Assembly: GCA_964507405.1 (NCBI GenBank)
Contig: CAZDPJ010000001.1
Span: 127,368-191,367, forward strand
Reading direction: 5' to 3'
Length of the DNA: 64,000 nt
DNA from: UMGS75 sp964507405
GTDB taxonomy: Bacteria; Bacillota_I; Bacilli_A; ML615J-28; CAG-313
Positions 18,187 through 26,570 of the stretch are shown piece after piece. The position numbers were made by a program, and so were the translations under genes. The notes under the pieces were generated by a model that saw nothing but the letters and a program-made list of their open reading frames with translations, was not told the origin of the DNA and searched no databases. Within the stretch, counting starts at the first letter, position 1. Every line of letters starts with the position of its first letter.

Positions 18187-19137
18187 ATTTTCTTTTTTAT
18201 CTTTAAAATAACCTGCAACTGCAATCATCGCTGCATTATCGGTACAATATTTAAGTTTAGGTACCGTTAATTTAATATTTAACGCATCCATTTCATCTTG
18301 CATTCTTTTTCTTAAGCCTTGATTCGCAGCAACCCCCCCAGCAATAATTACTTGTTTAACATTATATTCTTGGGCGGCTTTTTTGGTTTTCATGCATAAA
18401 ACATCAACAACTGCTTCTTGAAAACTTGAAGCAAGATTATTATAATTTAACTTTTCGCCTTTTAATGCGGCTTTATTATGCAAATTAATTACTGCAGACT
18501 TTAATCCTGAAAAACTAAAGTCATAACTATCTTTGCCAAGTTTAACTCGAGGAAGTGGATAAGAAGCTACACCCATACTTGCCATTTTATCAATTATTGG
18601 TCCTCCAGGATATCCAACTTCAACAACTCTTGCAATTTTATCATATGCTTCTCCAACCGCATCATCTAAGGTTTCACCTAATAATTCAAACTCATAATGA
18701 CCTTTCATTAATACAAGTTCAGTATGTCCACCTGATACGACAAGAGCAAGAAGAGGAAAAGTAAAATCAGATTCTAAATAATTAGCATATATATGTCCAT
18801 GAATATGATTAACCATAATCACAGGTTTATTATATACTAAACCAATTGTCTTCGCAGCATTAATACCAACCATTAATGAACCAATTAATCCAGGTTCTTG
18901 AGTTACCGCGATTTTATCAATATCATCTAGCGTTAATCCTGATTCTTTTAATGCTTGATCTATAACATATGTTATTTTTTCAATATGATGACGACTAGCA
19001 ACCTCAGGAACTACACCCCCGAATTGTTTATGAATTTCAATTTGAGTATATATAATATTACTCCATACTTTCTTTCCATCTTCAACAATAGCTACACTAG
19101 TTTCATCACAACTTGATTCAATACCTAATATTTTCAT
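18175..19137 (-). CDS. tsaD: tRNA threonylcarbamoyl transferase TsaD
   Basis: Catalytic subunit transferring threonylcarbamoyl to A37 of ANN-decoding tRNAs (t6A). 320 residues start MKILGIESSCDETSVAIV; the metal-binding histidines lie in NHIHGHIYANYL and the ASKHA nucleotide motif in LVVSGGHTELV, with GGVAANQGLR near the C terminus. Overlaps rimI by 4 bases. TsaB and TsaE, its partners, are encoded upstream in the same operon. Confidence 0.97.
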   Translation of the reverse strand: MKILGIESSCDETSVAIVEDGKKVWSNIIYTQIEIHKQFGGVVPEVASRHHIEKITYVIDQALKESGLTLDDIDKIAVTQEPGLIGSLMVGINAAKTIGLVYNKPVIMVNHIHGHIYANYLESDFTFPLLALVVSGGHTELVLMKGHYEFELLGETLDDAVGEAYDKIARVVEVGYPGGPIIDKMASMGVASYPLPRVKLGKDSYDFSFSGLKSAVINLHNKAALKGEKLNYNNLASSFQEAVVDVLCMKTKKAAQEYNVKQVIIAGGVAANQGLRKRMQDEMDALNIKLTVPKLKYCTDNAAMIAVAGYFKDKKENNTK

Positions 19138-19562
19138 TTTATTTCCTTCATCATTACTATTGCGTCTTCACCATCTTTATAGTAATGCTTTCTTATTGAA
19201 ATTTCTTTAAATTTATTTTTTTGATAAAAGGATATACCTTTTATATTCGTTTTTTTAACTTCTAATGTTATTTGTTTAATTCCTTCTTGTTTGGCTTTTT
19301 CAATTAATCCATTAAAAAGAATGGTTCCATATCCTTGATGTTGATATTTATCATCAATTAAAAAATTGATAATTTCACCAACTCCATCAAAAAAATATCC
19401 ACCAATATATCCAATAATTTCTTTTTCTTCTAATACTAAAAACCAAACTAATGGATTACTTAATTCATTATGAATCATTTCATAACCTAAAGTTTCACCA
19501 AATATTTTTTCTTCTAATATTACAACTTTAAATATATCTTCTTCTTTTAAAGGTCTAATCAT
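19134..19562 (-). CDS. rimI: Ribosomal protein S18 alanine N-acetyltransferase-like GNAT enzyme
   Basis: 142-residue GNAT acetyltransferase. The acetyl-CoA loop is YQHQGYGTILF (residues about 73-83), followed by the usual EVKKTNIKGISFYQKNKF helix-strand. Position between tsaB and tsaD is the classical location of RimI. The acceptor substrate is inferred from context only. It overlaps both neighbours by 4 bases. Confidence 0.88.
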   Translation of the reverse strand: MIRPLKEEDIFKVVILEEKIFGETLGYEMIHNELSNPLVWFLVLEEKEIIGYIGGYFFDGVGEIINFLIDDKYQHQGYGTILFNGLIEKAKQEGIKQITLEVKKTNIKGISFYQKNKFKEISIRKHYYKDGEDAIVMMKEIK

Positions 19563-20143
19563 GATAGTTCACTTCTTAAATAATTAGGAACATAATCATA
19601 TATATCTTCTTCTTTAAACATATGATATTTTATGATATTTTGAGCCATATCTTCACTAAATTTAAATGTATTTTCATCAACAACAATACTTGAATAATCT
19701 GCATAATTATCTAAATATTCATCTGATAAGAATGTATCAGATACATCAACATTTATTTTATCATTTATTGTATATGCTTTTAAATAACTGTAATTCTTTT
19801 TTGCTTTAATTAATGCCTTATATTTACCAGGTTTATCAAAATAAATAGATGCGATTAAATCAAGAGAAGAAAAACTATATAAAGGTAACTTTTTAATAAA
19901 AGCAAAGACCTTTCCAACTGTCCCCGCAATTCTAAGTCCTGTATATGAGCCTGGACCTCTGCCTACATAGATTTCACTAACATCTTCTACTTTTAAATCA
20001 TGACGTTTTAAGAAATCATCTAAATAATTAGTTAAAGTTTCAGAATGGTCATTTTTACCAAGTCTTGTAAAAGCGTATGCTTTATCACCATTAATTACTG
20101 CCAAATATAAATAATTAGTAGCACTATCAATGAATAATTTCAT
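19559..20143 (-). CDS. tsaB: t6A synthesis scaffold protein TsaB
   Basis: 194 residues of the inactive ASKHA paralogue that dimerises with TsaD. The signature GRGPGSYTGLRIAGTVGKVFAF (about residues 63-84) is typical. The N terminus MKLFIDSATNYLYLAV keeps the first phosphate-loop strand. The start overlaps the tsaE stop by 17 bases. Confidence 0.95.
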   Translation of the reverse strand: MKLFIDSATNYLYLAVINGDKAYAFTRLGKNDHSETLTNYLDDFLKRHDLKVEDVSEIYVGRGPGSYTGLRIAGTVGKVFAFIKKLPLYSFSSLDLIASIYFDKPGKYKALIKAKKNYSYLKAYTINDKINVDVSDTFLSDEYLDNYADYSSIVVDENTFKFSEDMAQNIIKYHMFKEEDIYDYVPNYLRSELS

Positions 20144-20603
20144 AATTATTATCTCCTAATTCTTTTATTAATTTTTCATCTGCGTTAATTGTTACTTTTC
20201 TTGTGTCATCACCTAAATCAATAATTTCTACTTCCCAGGCACTTTCTGGTAATAAATCATCTATAATATGAGCCCACTCGATAACCGCAATGCCATCCAT
20301 GTAAAAGTATTCTTCAAGTTCAGCATCATCATGAGAATTTGTAATTCGATAAACATCTAAATGATATAGTTTTTTTATTGCTTTATCGGTTGTATCATAT
20401 ACCTTCATAATTGTAAATGTTGGACTATTGATTACTTTTTTAACTCCTAAGGCTTTACCAATACCTTTAGTAAGTGTTGTTTTACCAGCACCAAGGTCTC
20501 CTACTAAAGCAATAACTAAATTAGGATATGCATTAGTAGCAATTAACTCACCTAATCTAATCATTTCATCTTCATTATTTATTTTAATTGTTACTTTTGC
20601 CAT
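20127..20603 (-). CDS. tsaE: t6A synthesis ATPase TsaE
   Basis: 158-residue P-loop ATPase that resets the TsaBD complex. Walker A is GDLGAGKTTLTKGIG (residues 35-49), followed by SPTFTIMKVYD and the HLDVYRI and VIEWAH motifs. It starts 12 bases after the amidase gene ends. Confidence 0.96.
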   Translation of the reverse strand: MAKVTIKINNEDEMIRLGELIATNAYPNLVIALVGDLGAGKTTLTKGIGKALGVKKVINSPTFTIMKVYDTTDKAIKKLYHLDVYRITNSHDDAELEEYFYMDGIAVIEWAHIIDDLLPESAWEVEIIDLGDDTRKVTINADEKLIKELGDNNYEIIH

Positions 20604-20615
20604 AATGACCTCCTT

Positions 20616-21272
20616 TTACTTTAAATAATCTAAATATTCAAGTATACCTAAATAAATAGTAAACGCTAAATCTTGTTTATAATAGCTATTTGTTAATTTA
20701 GTTAAATCTTCATTATTGCTTAAAAACCCAACTTCAATTAAACATCCAGGTATATTAATATGATCTATCAAATATTTATCTTTTATTTTTAATGCTTCTC
20801 TTTTATTATTTTCATCTAACATCTTTAATTTTTTCATAATAATATTAGATAATAATTTATTTTCATCATTATCTTTATAAAATACCTGAGCCCCTTTAAC
20901 AATACTTGATGGATAACTATTAGCATGAATAGATATATATAAATTAGCATTTGAATCATTTATTAATTTAACTCTTTTTTTAATATCTTCTGATTTATTT
21001 GAATGTACAGCTTCATCGTTATTTCTTGTAAGTTTAACAATAAATCCATTTTGAACTAAATAATTAGCGAGTAAAACAGTAATATCTAATGTTACATCTT
21101 TTTCAAGAACTAATTTATCTCTACTCGTACATCCACCATCATATCCACCATGACCAGCATCTAAATATATATATGTTCCTGTTTTTTTATGAAAGGCTTT
21201 TACGGTAAATGTACTAACAAAAATACATATACATAATAATACTATACTAATAATAAATAATCTTTTTTTAAT
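20616..21272 (-). CDS. N-acetylmuramoyl-L-alanine amidase (CwlD-like) with an apparent AUU start
   Basis: Peptidoglycan amidase of the Amidase_3 family, 218 residues. It starts with a membrane anchor (KKRLFIISIVLLCICIF), then shows the zinc motifs DAGHGGYDGG, LEKD and ISIHANS and the catalytic glutamate in LIEVGFLSN. The frame is intact, yet it has no ATG, GTG or TTG between the upstream stops (TAA TAG) and Met146. AGGTG lies 5 bases before an ATT at 21270-21272, exactly the spacing used by genes here (AGGTGATAATATG at 30831), so ATT is the proposed start. Alternatives are a sequencing error or a recent start loss. Cotranscribed with tsaE. Confidence 0.85.
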   Translation of the reverse strand: MKKRLFIISIVLLCICIFVSTFTVKAFHKKTGTYIYLDAGHGGYDGGCTSRDKLVLEKDVTLDITVLLANYLVQNGFIVKLTRNNDEAVHSNKSEDIKKRVKLINDSNANLYISIHANSYPSSIVKGAQVFYKDNDENKLLSNIIMKKLKMLDENNKREALKIKDKYLIDHINIPGCLIEVGFLSNNEDLTKLTNSYYKQDLAFTIYLGILEYLDYLK

Positions 21273-21317
21273 AATATCACCTAAAAAATTCTATTATTAA
21301 AAATTATTATTTATGCA

Positions 21318-21842
21318 TTAAAAGAATGCACGATATATTTCTTTTAATTCTTCGATTTGTTCTATAGTCATTAAAGGAAGATTACCATCCACAAACTCAT
21401 GAGAAGAAACGGTACCAACATTAAATCCCGTAACTTTTCCATCTACAAGTGCAATAACTGTAGGTGCAAATATTTTTTCAGGATTACCAATATCATCACT
21501 AAGGAGCTCTAATAATTCTAAATATTTAGGATGGTCACTAGAGGCTGTATTATCGCGCATATCTTTAATATCTAAATATAATACTTCTTCATACCCTTTT
21601 TCTTTCGCAATTTCATCAACATAAGAAATAGCTGCTTGACACCAAGGACAAGCCTTAAACCCAAACATCATAATACCAGTATAGTTATTATTTAGTTTAT
21701 ACATAGCTTCATCTAAAAGTGTATATCTAATTATCGTATCACTATTAAGTGAAGGATAATCAGTGACAATTTTATTTTTTCTACATCCTGTTAGCGTAAA
21801 ACATGAAATAAAAGTTACAAGAAAAATTATAACTTTATTCAT
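21318..21842 (-). CDS. Thioredoxin-fold lipoprotein with CPWC motif
   Basis: 174 residues from the ATG at 21842 (SD GGTGAT; the longer in-frame start at 21863 lies in the upstream gene). The N terminus is a lipoprotein signal with lipobox LTGC (Cys20). A redox motif ACPWCQ is followed by thioredoxin-like strands (EVLYLDIKD, APTVIALVDGKV). It probably acts as a disulfide exchange protein outside the membrane. It overlaps the S1 gene by 8 bases. Confidence 0.82.
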   Translation of the reverse strand: MNKVIIFLVTFISCFTLTGCRKNKIVTDYPSLNSDTIIRYTLLDEAMYKLNNNYTGIMMFGFKACPWCQAAISYVDEIAKEKGYEEVLYLDIKDMRDNTASSDHPKYLELLELLSDDIGNPEKIFAPTVIALVDGKVTGFNVGTVSSHEFVDGNLPLMTIEQIEELKEIYRAFF

Positions 21843-22170
21843 GATGATCACCATTATACTCACTTATCCAATTATCAAGAGATTCTTTAATTGGTTTAAA
21901 GCCAATTTCATAACTAGGAACAAGGCATTTCACACCTCTTGTTTTATGTAATTGTTTATAACTTAATTTTAATAATTTTTGTTCATCATCAACTTCAATA
22001 ACACGAAGTCTTACTTCTTCACCAACATTAACAAAATCAGTTATTTTTCTTACAAATCCATCAGAGAATTCAGAAATATGAATTAAACCATCATATTCAC
22101 CAACTTTTGCGAATGCACCATATCCTAAAATATTCGTAATTTTAGCAATAACAATATCACCAGGTTGCAT
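21835..22170 (-). CDS. S1 RNA-binding domain protein (GSP13/CvfD type)
   Basis: 111 residues; residues 1-72 form one S1 domain (GDIVIAKITNILGYGAFAKV, GLIHISEFSDGFV, VGEEVRLRVIEVD). Relatives such as B. subtilis YugI bind the ribosome or RNA. The C-terminal 40 residues are acidic and unassigned. It starts 2 bases after the NifU-like gene. Confidence 0.88.
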   Translation of the reverse strand: MQPGDIVIAKITNILGYGAFAKVGEYDGLIHISEFSDGFVRKITDFVNVGEEVRLRVIEVDDEQKLLKLSYKQLHKTRGVKCLVPSYEIGFKPIKESLDNWISEYNGDHHE

Positions 22171-22172
22171 TA

Positions 22173-22418
22173 TTATTCACCTACTTCCACTTGTTCTACA
22201 CCAATTACTCCAGGTACTTCTTCAAGTAGTAATGCTTCGATTCCTCCTTTGATAGTTTCATCACTTGATGCACAACCAATACATGCACCTAAAAGGCGAA
22301 CAAAAACAATGCCATCTTCAAATTTAATGAAGTCAACATCACCACCATCAGCTTGTAAATATGGGCGAATTTTTTTTAATGTCTTTTTTATTATTTTAAC
22401 AATTTCATTATCTGTCAT
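22173..22418 (-). CDS. NifU C-terminal domain (Nfu-type) iron-sulfur scaffold
   Basis: 81 residues: KIRPYLQADGGDVDFIKF followed by LLGACIGCASSDETIKGGIEALL with the CxxC cluster ligands (about residues 46-49). Such small Nfu proteins carry and deliver 4Fe-4S clusters. First gene of the run that continues to tsaD. Confidence 0.93.
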   Translation of the reverse strand: MTDNEIVKIIKKTLKKIRPYLQADGGDVDFIKFEDGIVFVRLLGACIGCASSDETIKGGIEALLLEEVPGVIGVEQVEVGE

Positions 22419-22438
22419 AATTAATATCTCCCTTGCTT

Positions 22439-22452
22439 ATTATACTATTATA
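22439..22452 (-). promoter_or_regulatory. Tandem -10 boxes before the nifU-tsaD run
   Basis: Two TATAAT hexamers spaced by two bases, about 25 bases before the nifU-like start; no strong -35 was found. Confidence 0.35.
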
Positions 22453-22491
22453 CTACATATCAACTTTTTTTTGTTAAAAATTGATAAAACT

Positions 22492-22520
22492 ATAAAAGAA
22501 AAAGACCAAATTAATGGTCT
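22492..22520 (-). terminator. Intrinsic terminator after the small membrane protein
   Basis: AGACCA-TTAATT-TGGTCT then TTTTTCTTTT on the minus strand. Practically the same hairpin recurs at 51685-51709. Confidence 0.75.
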
Positions 22521-22527
22521 ATAAATA

Positions 22528-22833
22528 TTATAGTTTTGAAGATAATGGTCTAGATGGATATTTAAAATAAACATCATTTCTTTTAACAAAGATAAGTCCA
22601 CCAGAAATAAATAACATTAAACATCCTGCATACCATAATACAATTGTTAATACTAAGAATGTAGTCGCAAGTTTACCATCTTGTAAATCAGTAAATACAA
22701 AGAAACCACTTTCCATAGCAACAAAACCTAATATCATTAATGCGGCAGCAATAACCATTAAAGCAATGCCACCAACAAATCTAACTTTTCTTATTCTTCT
22801 TATTTGTTTTTTTGTTCTCATTTTATTCACCAC
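22528..22833 (-). CDS. Small membrane protein with two helices
   Basis: 101 residues with a basic N terminus (KMRTKKQIRRIRKVR), two hydrophobic helices (about residues 19-43 and 55-84) and a basic tail. No catalytic motif. Start ATG at 22833 or an internal one 4 codons on. Last gene before a terminator, 58 bases after ispDF. Function unknown. Confidence 0.6.
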   Translation of the reverse strand: MVNKMRTKKQIRRIRKVRFVGGIALMVIAAALMILGFVAMESGFFVFTDLQDGKLATTFLVLTIVLWYAGCLMLFISGGLIFVKRNDVYFKYPSRPLSSKL

Positions 22834-22891
22834 TTCTTTTCAAATATATTTTACCAAATGTTTAAACAAAATGCAAGGAGTTTGAGTTCTT

Positions 22892-24013
22892 TTATTCTTT
22901 ATCAGAAATTAAACAAACAACTTCACACCCAATTCCTACACCATTACCAACTAAGCCCTGTTTTTCCGTTGTTGTTGCTTTGACATTAACCATTTCACAG
23001 TTGGTAAGCTTTTTAATATTTAAAGCCATTTGAGTTTTGTAATTTTTAAGATTAGGCTTTTCAATATAAATAATAGCATCAATATTTTTAATTACTTTAT
23101 TTTTACTATTTAAAATGGCCACTACTTCTTTTACAAAGTATGATGAATCCATATCTTTATATTTTTCTGAAGTATCTGGAAATAATGTTCCAATATCACC
23201 TAAACCAAGAGCTCCAATAATTGCTTCGGTGACTGCGTGATATAATGCGTCCGCATCACTATGTCCGAGAAGTCCTACCTCATATGGTATTGTAACCCCA
23301 CCTAAGATAAGTTTTCGATTTTCTTGAAATTTATGAAAATCATAAGAATGACCAATATATGAACTAGATAAATCCATTAATTTTTCAACAAGTTTCAAGT
23401 CTTCAAAAGTTGTTACTTTAATATTAAGCGATGATTCTATGACATAATTTATGTCATACTTATTCTCAAATATTTGTAGTTCATCAGTACAATCATTATG
23501 ATTATTAATAATATCACTAATCAACATCGAACTAAGATATTGAGGAGTAGAAACTGCTTTTAAATTATCTCTGTTAATTGTTTTTGAACCATTATCATCA
23601 ACAAATTTAATTGTATCAGTTACCTTATGATATAAAGTACCAACCTCATTTGTCGTATTAACAAGAGTTATTATATCACTTGTTGATACAAGTGGTCTTG
23701 CAGCATCATGAATAATAACATCTAATTTATTACCAGAAGCAATAAGGGCCTTTTTTACACTTTCACTTCTTGTTGATGCGCCTAAAACTAGATTAACATT
23801 TAAATTATTTTGTTTAATAATATCATTAACTATATCAAAGTCTTCACTTCTTACGACAAGATAGATATTTTCTATAAAATCTAGTTTCATAAACTTTTTA
23901 ACAGAATACATAAATAAAGGCATCATATTGATATTATATAACGCCTTGTTATAATTAAGGGTTGTTCTTTCTCCCTTACCAGCCATTAAAATGATTGCAT
24001 TAATTTTCTTCAT
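22892..24013 (-). CDS. ispDF: Bifunctional IspD/IspF isoprenoid enzyme
   Basis: Fusion of MEP cytidylyltransferase and MEcPP synthase of the non-mevalonate isoprenoid pathway, 373 residues from the ATG at 24013. IspD shows IILMAGKGERT at the N terminus and IHDAARPLV near residue 100; IspF begins near residue 212 (SYDFHKF) with GGVTIPYEVGLLGHSDADALYHA and GDIGTLFPDT. The fusion skips IspE, as in other lineages. A TTG at 24022 is an alternative start; neither has a strong ribosome site, so coupling to the overlapping PAS gene is likely. Confidence 0.94.
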   Translation of the reverse strand: MKKINAIILMAGKGERTTLNYNKALYNINMMPLFMYSVKKFMKLDFIENIYLVVRSEDFDIVNDIIKQNNLNVNLVLGASTRSESVKKALIASGNKLDVIIHDAARPLVSTSDIITLVNTTNEVGTLYHKVTDTIKFVDDNGSKTINRDNLKAVSTPQYLSSMLISDIINNHNDCTDELQIFENKYDINYVIESSLNIKVTTFEDLKLVEKLMDLSSSYIGHSYDFHKFQENRKLILGGVTIPYEVGLLGHSDADALYHAVTEAIIGALGLGDIGTLFPDTSEKYKDMDSSYFVKEVVAILNSKNKVIKNIDAIIYIEKPNLKNYKTQMALNIKKLTNCEMVNVKATTTEKQGLVGNGVGIGCEVVCLISDKE

Positions 24014-25223
24014 CTTTACCAACTACCGTATTTAAAATATTTTCCGTTTTATTCATGATATCTTTAATATCAGAACTACTTAAACTATCAAGCATTGTTT
24101 CTGCTTCATTAGTTGAAAGAGGAACATCTTTACGGGCAGATTCATCAATTTTATTAAGCACTCTAATAACCGAAACTAAATCTGCATCTTTATTAATGTT
24201 AATTGAATCCTCCATAACATAATAGTAATCATCATTAATAAGCATACGATATTTAAGTTTAGTAACATATATACTATTAATGGTTGCGGCTTGTTCAATA
24301 TAACTATCAACATCATTAGGATGCATCATATCTAGAAATTGATTAAACGTATATTCTCTTTGATGGTTTCTGTTAAACTTCATGAACCCTTCTGTCGCAA
24401 TATATGTTCTTGTATTATAATCAAAATATAATCCAACATAATCAGTAAGACTCATCATAATATAAGTAAAATTATATGATGTTTCTAAGTCTATGCTTGC
24501 TTGTTTTAAAGCAGAACGTAAATCATTTAATACTTGCATACGGTCTTGATAGAAATAGATATTTCTTCCAATTAACTTCTGACGATAATACACAGGTTGA
24601 ATGATACCTAAATAATTAGTGTATTCTACCTCAGTTTCATCAGTTGTTAAATCATCAAGTTTCGGCATTTCAAATGTAAATTGATATGTAACATGTTTAC
24701 TATTAGCCTCTTTAAATTGAGCAAGAAAATCACTAACTACATTTAATTCAACATTCTTATCATTAATTTTAGATACTTTTAAATAATCTAATAATAACTT
24801 CCAACAATATATGCCTTTAATATCTTTTCCAGACATCTTAGTTATCTTTAATAATTTATTGCTATATCCTAAGATACGATCTTTTTTATCAGTTTGAACA
24901 AAGAAATCAAACTCATTATTTTTTAAATAATTATTTAACTCTTTTTCATATGATGAATATATATGATATGTTTTTATAAAGTCATATATACTATAACCAC
25001 ATATAAGCCATAAAATAGCCGCATATAATATTTTAACAACAATATGAGTACTTGGAATAAAGAATAAACTAGCAATTACAAGTACAAGTAATAAAGTTTC
25101 TAGTGATGGAATTTTTTTAAATAAAGTAAATGAAATAACACCAAGTAAAATTGTAATAACAGTCGCTAAAACACCATAAAAGAATGGATTAGTAAATAAA
25201 CTTGTTAATATTTCTAAAATCAT
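24000..25223 (-). CDS. Membrane protein with tandem PAS-like domains
   Basis: 407 residues. Three N-terminal hydrophobic helices (about 10-85), then two PAS-like regions: about 108-230 (YSNKLLKITKMSGKDIKGIYCWKL) and about 240-370 (DYVGLYFDYNTRTYIATEGF...MMHPNDVDSY...KLKYRMLINDDYYYVMEDSI, a PAS-fold pattern). No kinase, GGDEF, EAL or DHH motif follows. It lies directly after cdaA, where the CdaA regulator CdaR normally is encoded. A role as sensory partner of CdaA is inference. Confidence 0.6.
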   Translation of the reverse strand: MILEILTSLFTNPFFYGVLATVITILLGVISFTLFKKIPSLETLLLVLVIASLFFIPSTHIVVKILYAAILWLICGYSIYDFIKTYHIYSSYEKELNNYLKNNEFDFFVQTDKKDRILGYSNKLLKITKMSGKDIKGIYCWKLLLDYLKVSKINDKNVELNVVSDFLAQFKEANSKHVTYQFTFEMPKLDDLTTDETEVEYTNYLGIIQPVYYRQKLIGRNIYFYQDRMQVLNDLRSALKQASIDLETSYNFTYIMMSLTDYVGLYFDYNTRTYIATEGFMKFNRNHQREYTFNQFLDMMHPNDVDSYIEQAATINSIYVTKLKYRMLINDDYYYVMEDSININKDADLVSVIRVLNKIDESARKDVPLSTNEAETMLDSLSSSDIKDIMNKTENILNTVVGKDEEN

Positions 25224-25231
25224 ATAATCAC

Positions 25232-26026
25232 CTATCTAACAATGATATGTTGTTCTAATGACATTCTTAAACTATCTAATGCAACATTACCGGTAATCGT
25301 ACCACCAATTGTAGTGGCAAGTTGTCCTGTCTCTTCTGATACAACAATTGTAAAAGCATCACTTACTTCACTAATACCGATTGCTGCACGGTGTCTTGAA
25401 CCATATTGTTGAGGAATATCATTTTTATCACTAGATGGATAGAATGCACTAGCACACATCACTTGATTACCTCTAATAATTACCGCACCATCATGTAGAG
25501 CAGTATTAGGATGGAAAATAGTATCTAATAATTCAAATGAAACGATTGCATCTAATTTAACACCTTTTTCAATATAAGTATTAAGGGTATGTTCTTTTTC
25601 AATTGTAATGATTGCTCCAACTCTGCGAGAACTTAAATGATCAACCGTTTTAATTAAAGTATTAATTAATTCTTCTTTAGTTTCTTCATTTGATAAGAAT
25701 TGTTTAGAAGCTTTTGACTTAGTACCAGGATTAACAATATTTTTAATTTCAGGAACATAATATACTATTAACATCATAATAATAGCAATTAATGAGCCAA
25801 ATAAACATATGATAAGTAGTGGCATTTTTAAAGTAAAGGCAACAATAAATAATATAATATATGCTGCTAAGCTCGGAAAAAAGACAGTTTTTTTAATATG
25901 TTTTCCAAGTAAAATTAATATACCAATAATTATTAAAGCAGTAATAAAAATATCAATACCAAAACCAATCCACTCTGGAATACTACGATCATTACTAGTA
26001 AAATATTTTATAAAAAACTCACTCAT
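25232..26026 (-). CDS. cdaA: Diadenylate cyclase CdaA (c-di-AMP synthase)
   Basis: Makes c-di-AMP from two ATP. 264 residues: three membrane helices (about 22-92), a linker, and the DisA_N domain with DGA (residues 179-181 in TALHDGAVII) and RHR (211-213 in GSRHRAAIGIS). The ATG at 26026 follows AAGGAAGGA; the longer in-frame start 18 bases upstream would swallow that site. Overlaps the ankyrin gene by 8 bases. glmM and cdaR, usual neighbours, are absent from this window. Confidence 0.95.
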   Translation of the reverse strand: MSEFFIKYFTSNDRSIPEWIGFGIDIFITALIIIGILILLGKHIKKTVFFPSLAAYIILFIVAFTLKMPLLIICLFGSLIAIIMMLIVYYVPEIKNIVNPGTKSKASKQFLSNEETKEELINTLIKTVDHLSSRRVGAIITIEKEHTLNTYIEKGVKLDAIVSFELLDTIFHPNTALHDGAVIIRGNQVMCASAFYPSSDKNDIPQQYGSRHRAAIGISEVSDAFTIVVSEETGQLATTIGGTITGNVALDSLRMSLEQHIIVR

Positions 26027-26570
26027 AATTATCCTTCCTTTCATTATTTTGTACTTCTATTAAATAATTAATTATCATTAAATCTCCTTCATCTTTCGCA
26101 TAATCAAGAGGAGATTCATTTTTTTCATCTACCATTAAGCTATCAGCACCTTTATTAATAAGTAATTTAATTATATCAATATTACCACCAATAACAGCTC
26201 GATGTAATGGGGTTTGGTCAAATTCACCTAAAGCATTAATATCAATATTTTCAAGTTTTAATAACTCTAATACCGCATAATAACTATTATGGTCAACAGC
26301 AAAATGAAGTGGTGTATTATAGTTATCATCACATACATTTGCATTAACTCCTGACTTAGCAAGAAGTGATATTACTCCGCTATTATTTCCTAGTACCGCG
26401 TAATGCATTAAGGTACGACCTTTATAAATTCTACTATTTAAATCAATTTTTAATTTTACAGATTGTTTAATAAATGTTTTAAGTTTTGCTAGATTTTGAT
26501 TTTCTTTTTTTAATTCTTGAGCTAACTCTTTTATTATTTTTCTTTTATTTATGCTATTATTATCTTTCAT
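26019..26570 (-). CDS. Ankyrin-repeat protein
   Basis: 183 residues from the ATG at 26570. About four ankyrin repeats occupy residues 50-178 (GRTLMHYAVLGNNSGVISLLAKSG, NTPLHFAVDHNSYYAVLELL, QTPLHRAVIGGNIDIIKLLINKG, ESPLDYAKDEGDLMIINYL). The first 45 residues are a charged helix. No signal peptide. Lies between the giant ATPase and cdaA with overlaps on both sides; likely a protein-protein adaptor. Confidence 0.85.
   Translation of the reverse strand: MKDNNSINKRKIIKELAQELKKENQNLAKLKTFIKQSVKLKIDLNSRIYKGRTLMHYAVLGNNSGVISLLAKSGVNANVCDDNYNTPLHFAVDHNSYYAVLELLKLENIDINALGEFDQTPLHRAVIGGNIDIIKLLINKGADSLMVDEKNESPLDYAKDEGDLMIINYLIEVQNNERKDNYE

Noticed and set aside
20616..20837. Amidase as a truncated 73-residue gene or pseudogene
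   Set aside because: The frame continues intact upstream through all catalytic motifs to a well-placed ribosome site; only the start codon is unusual.
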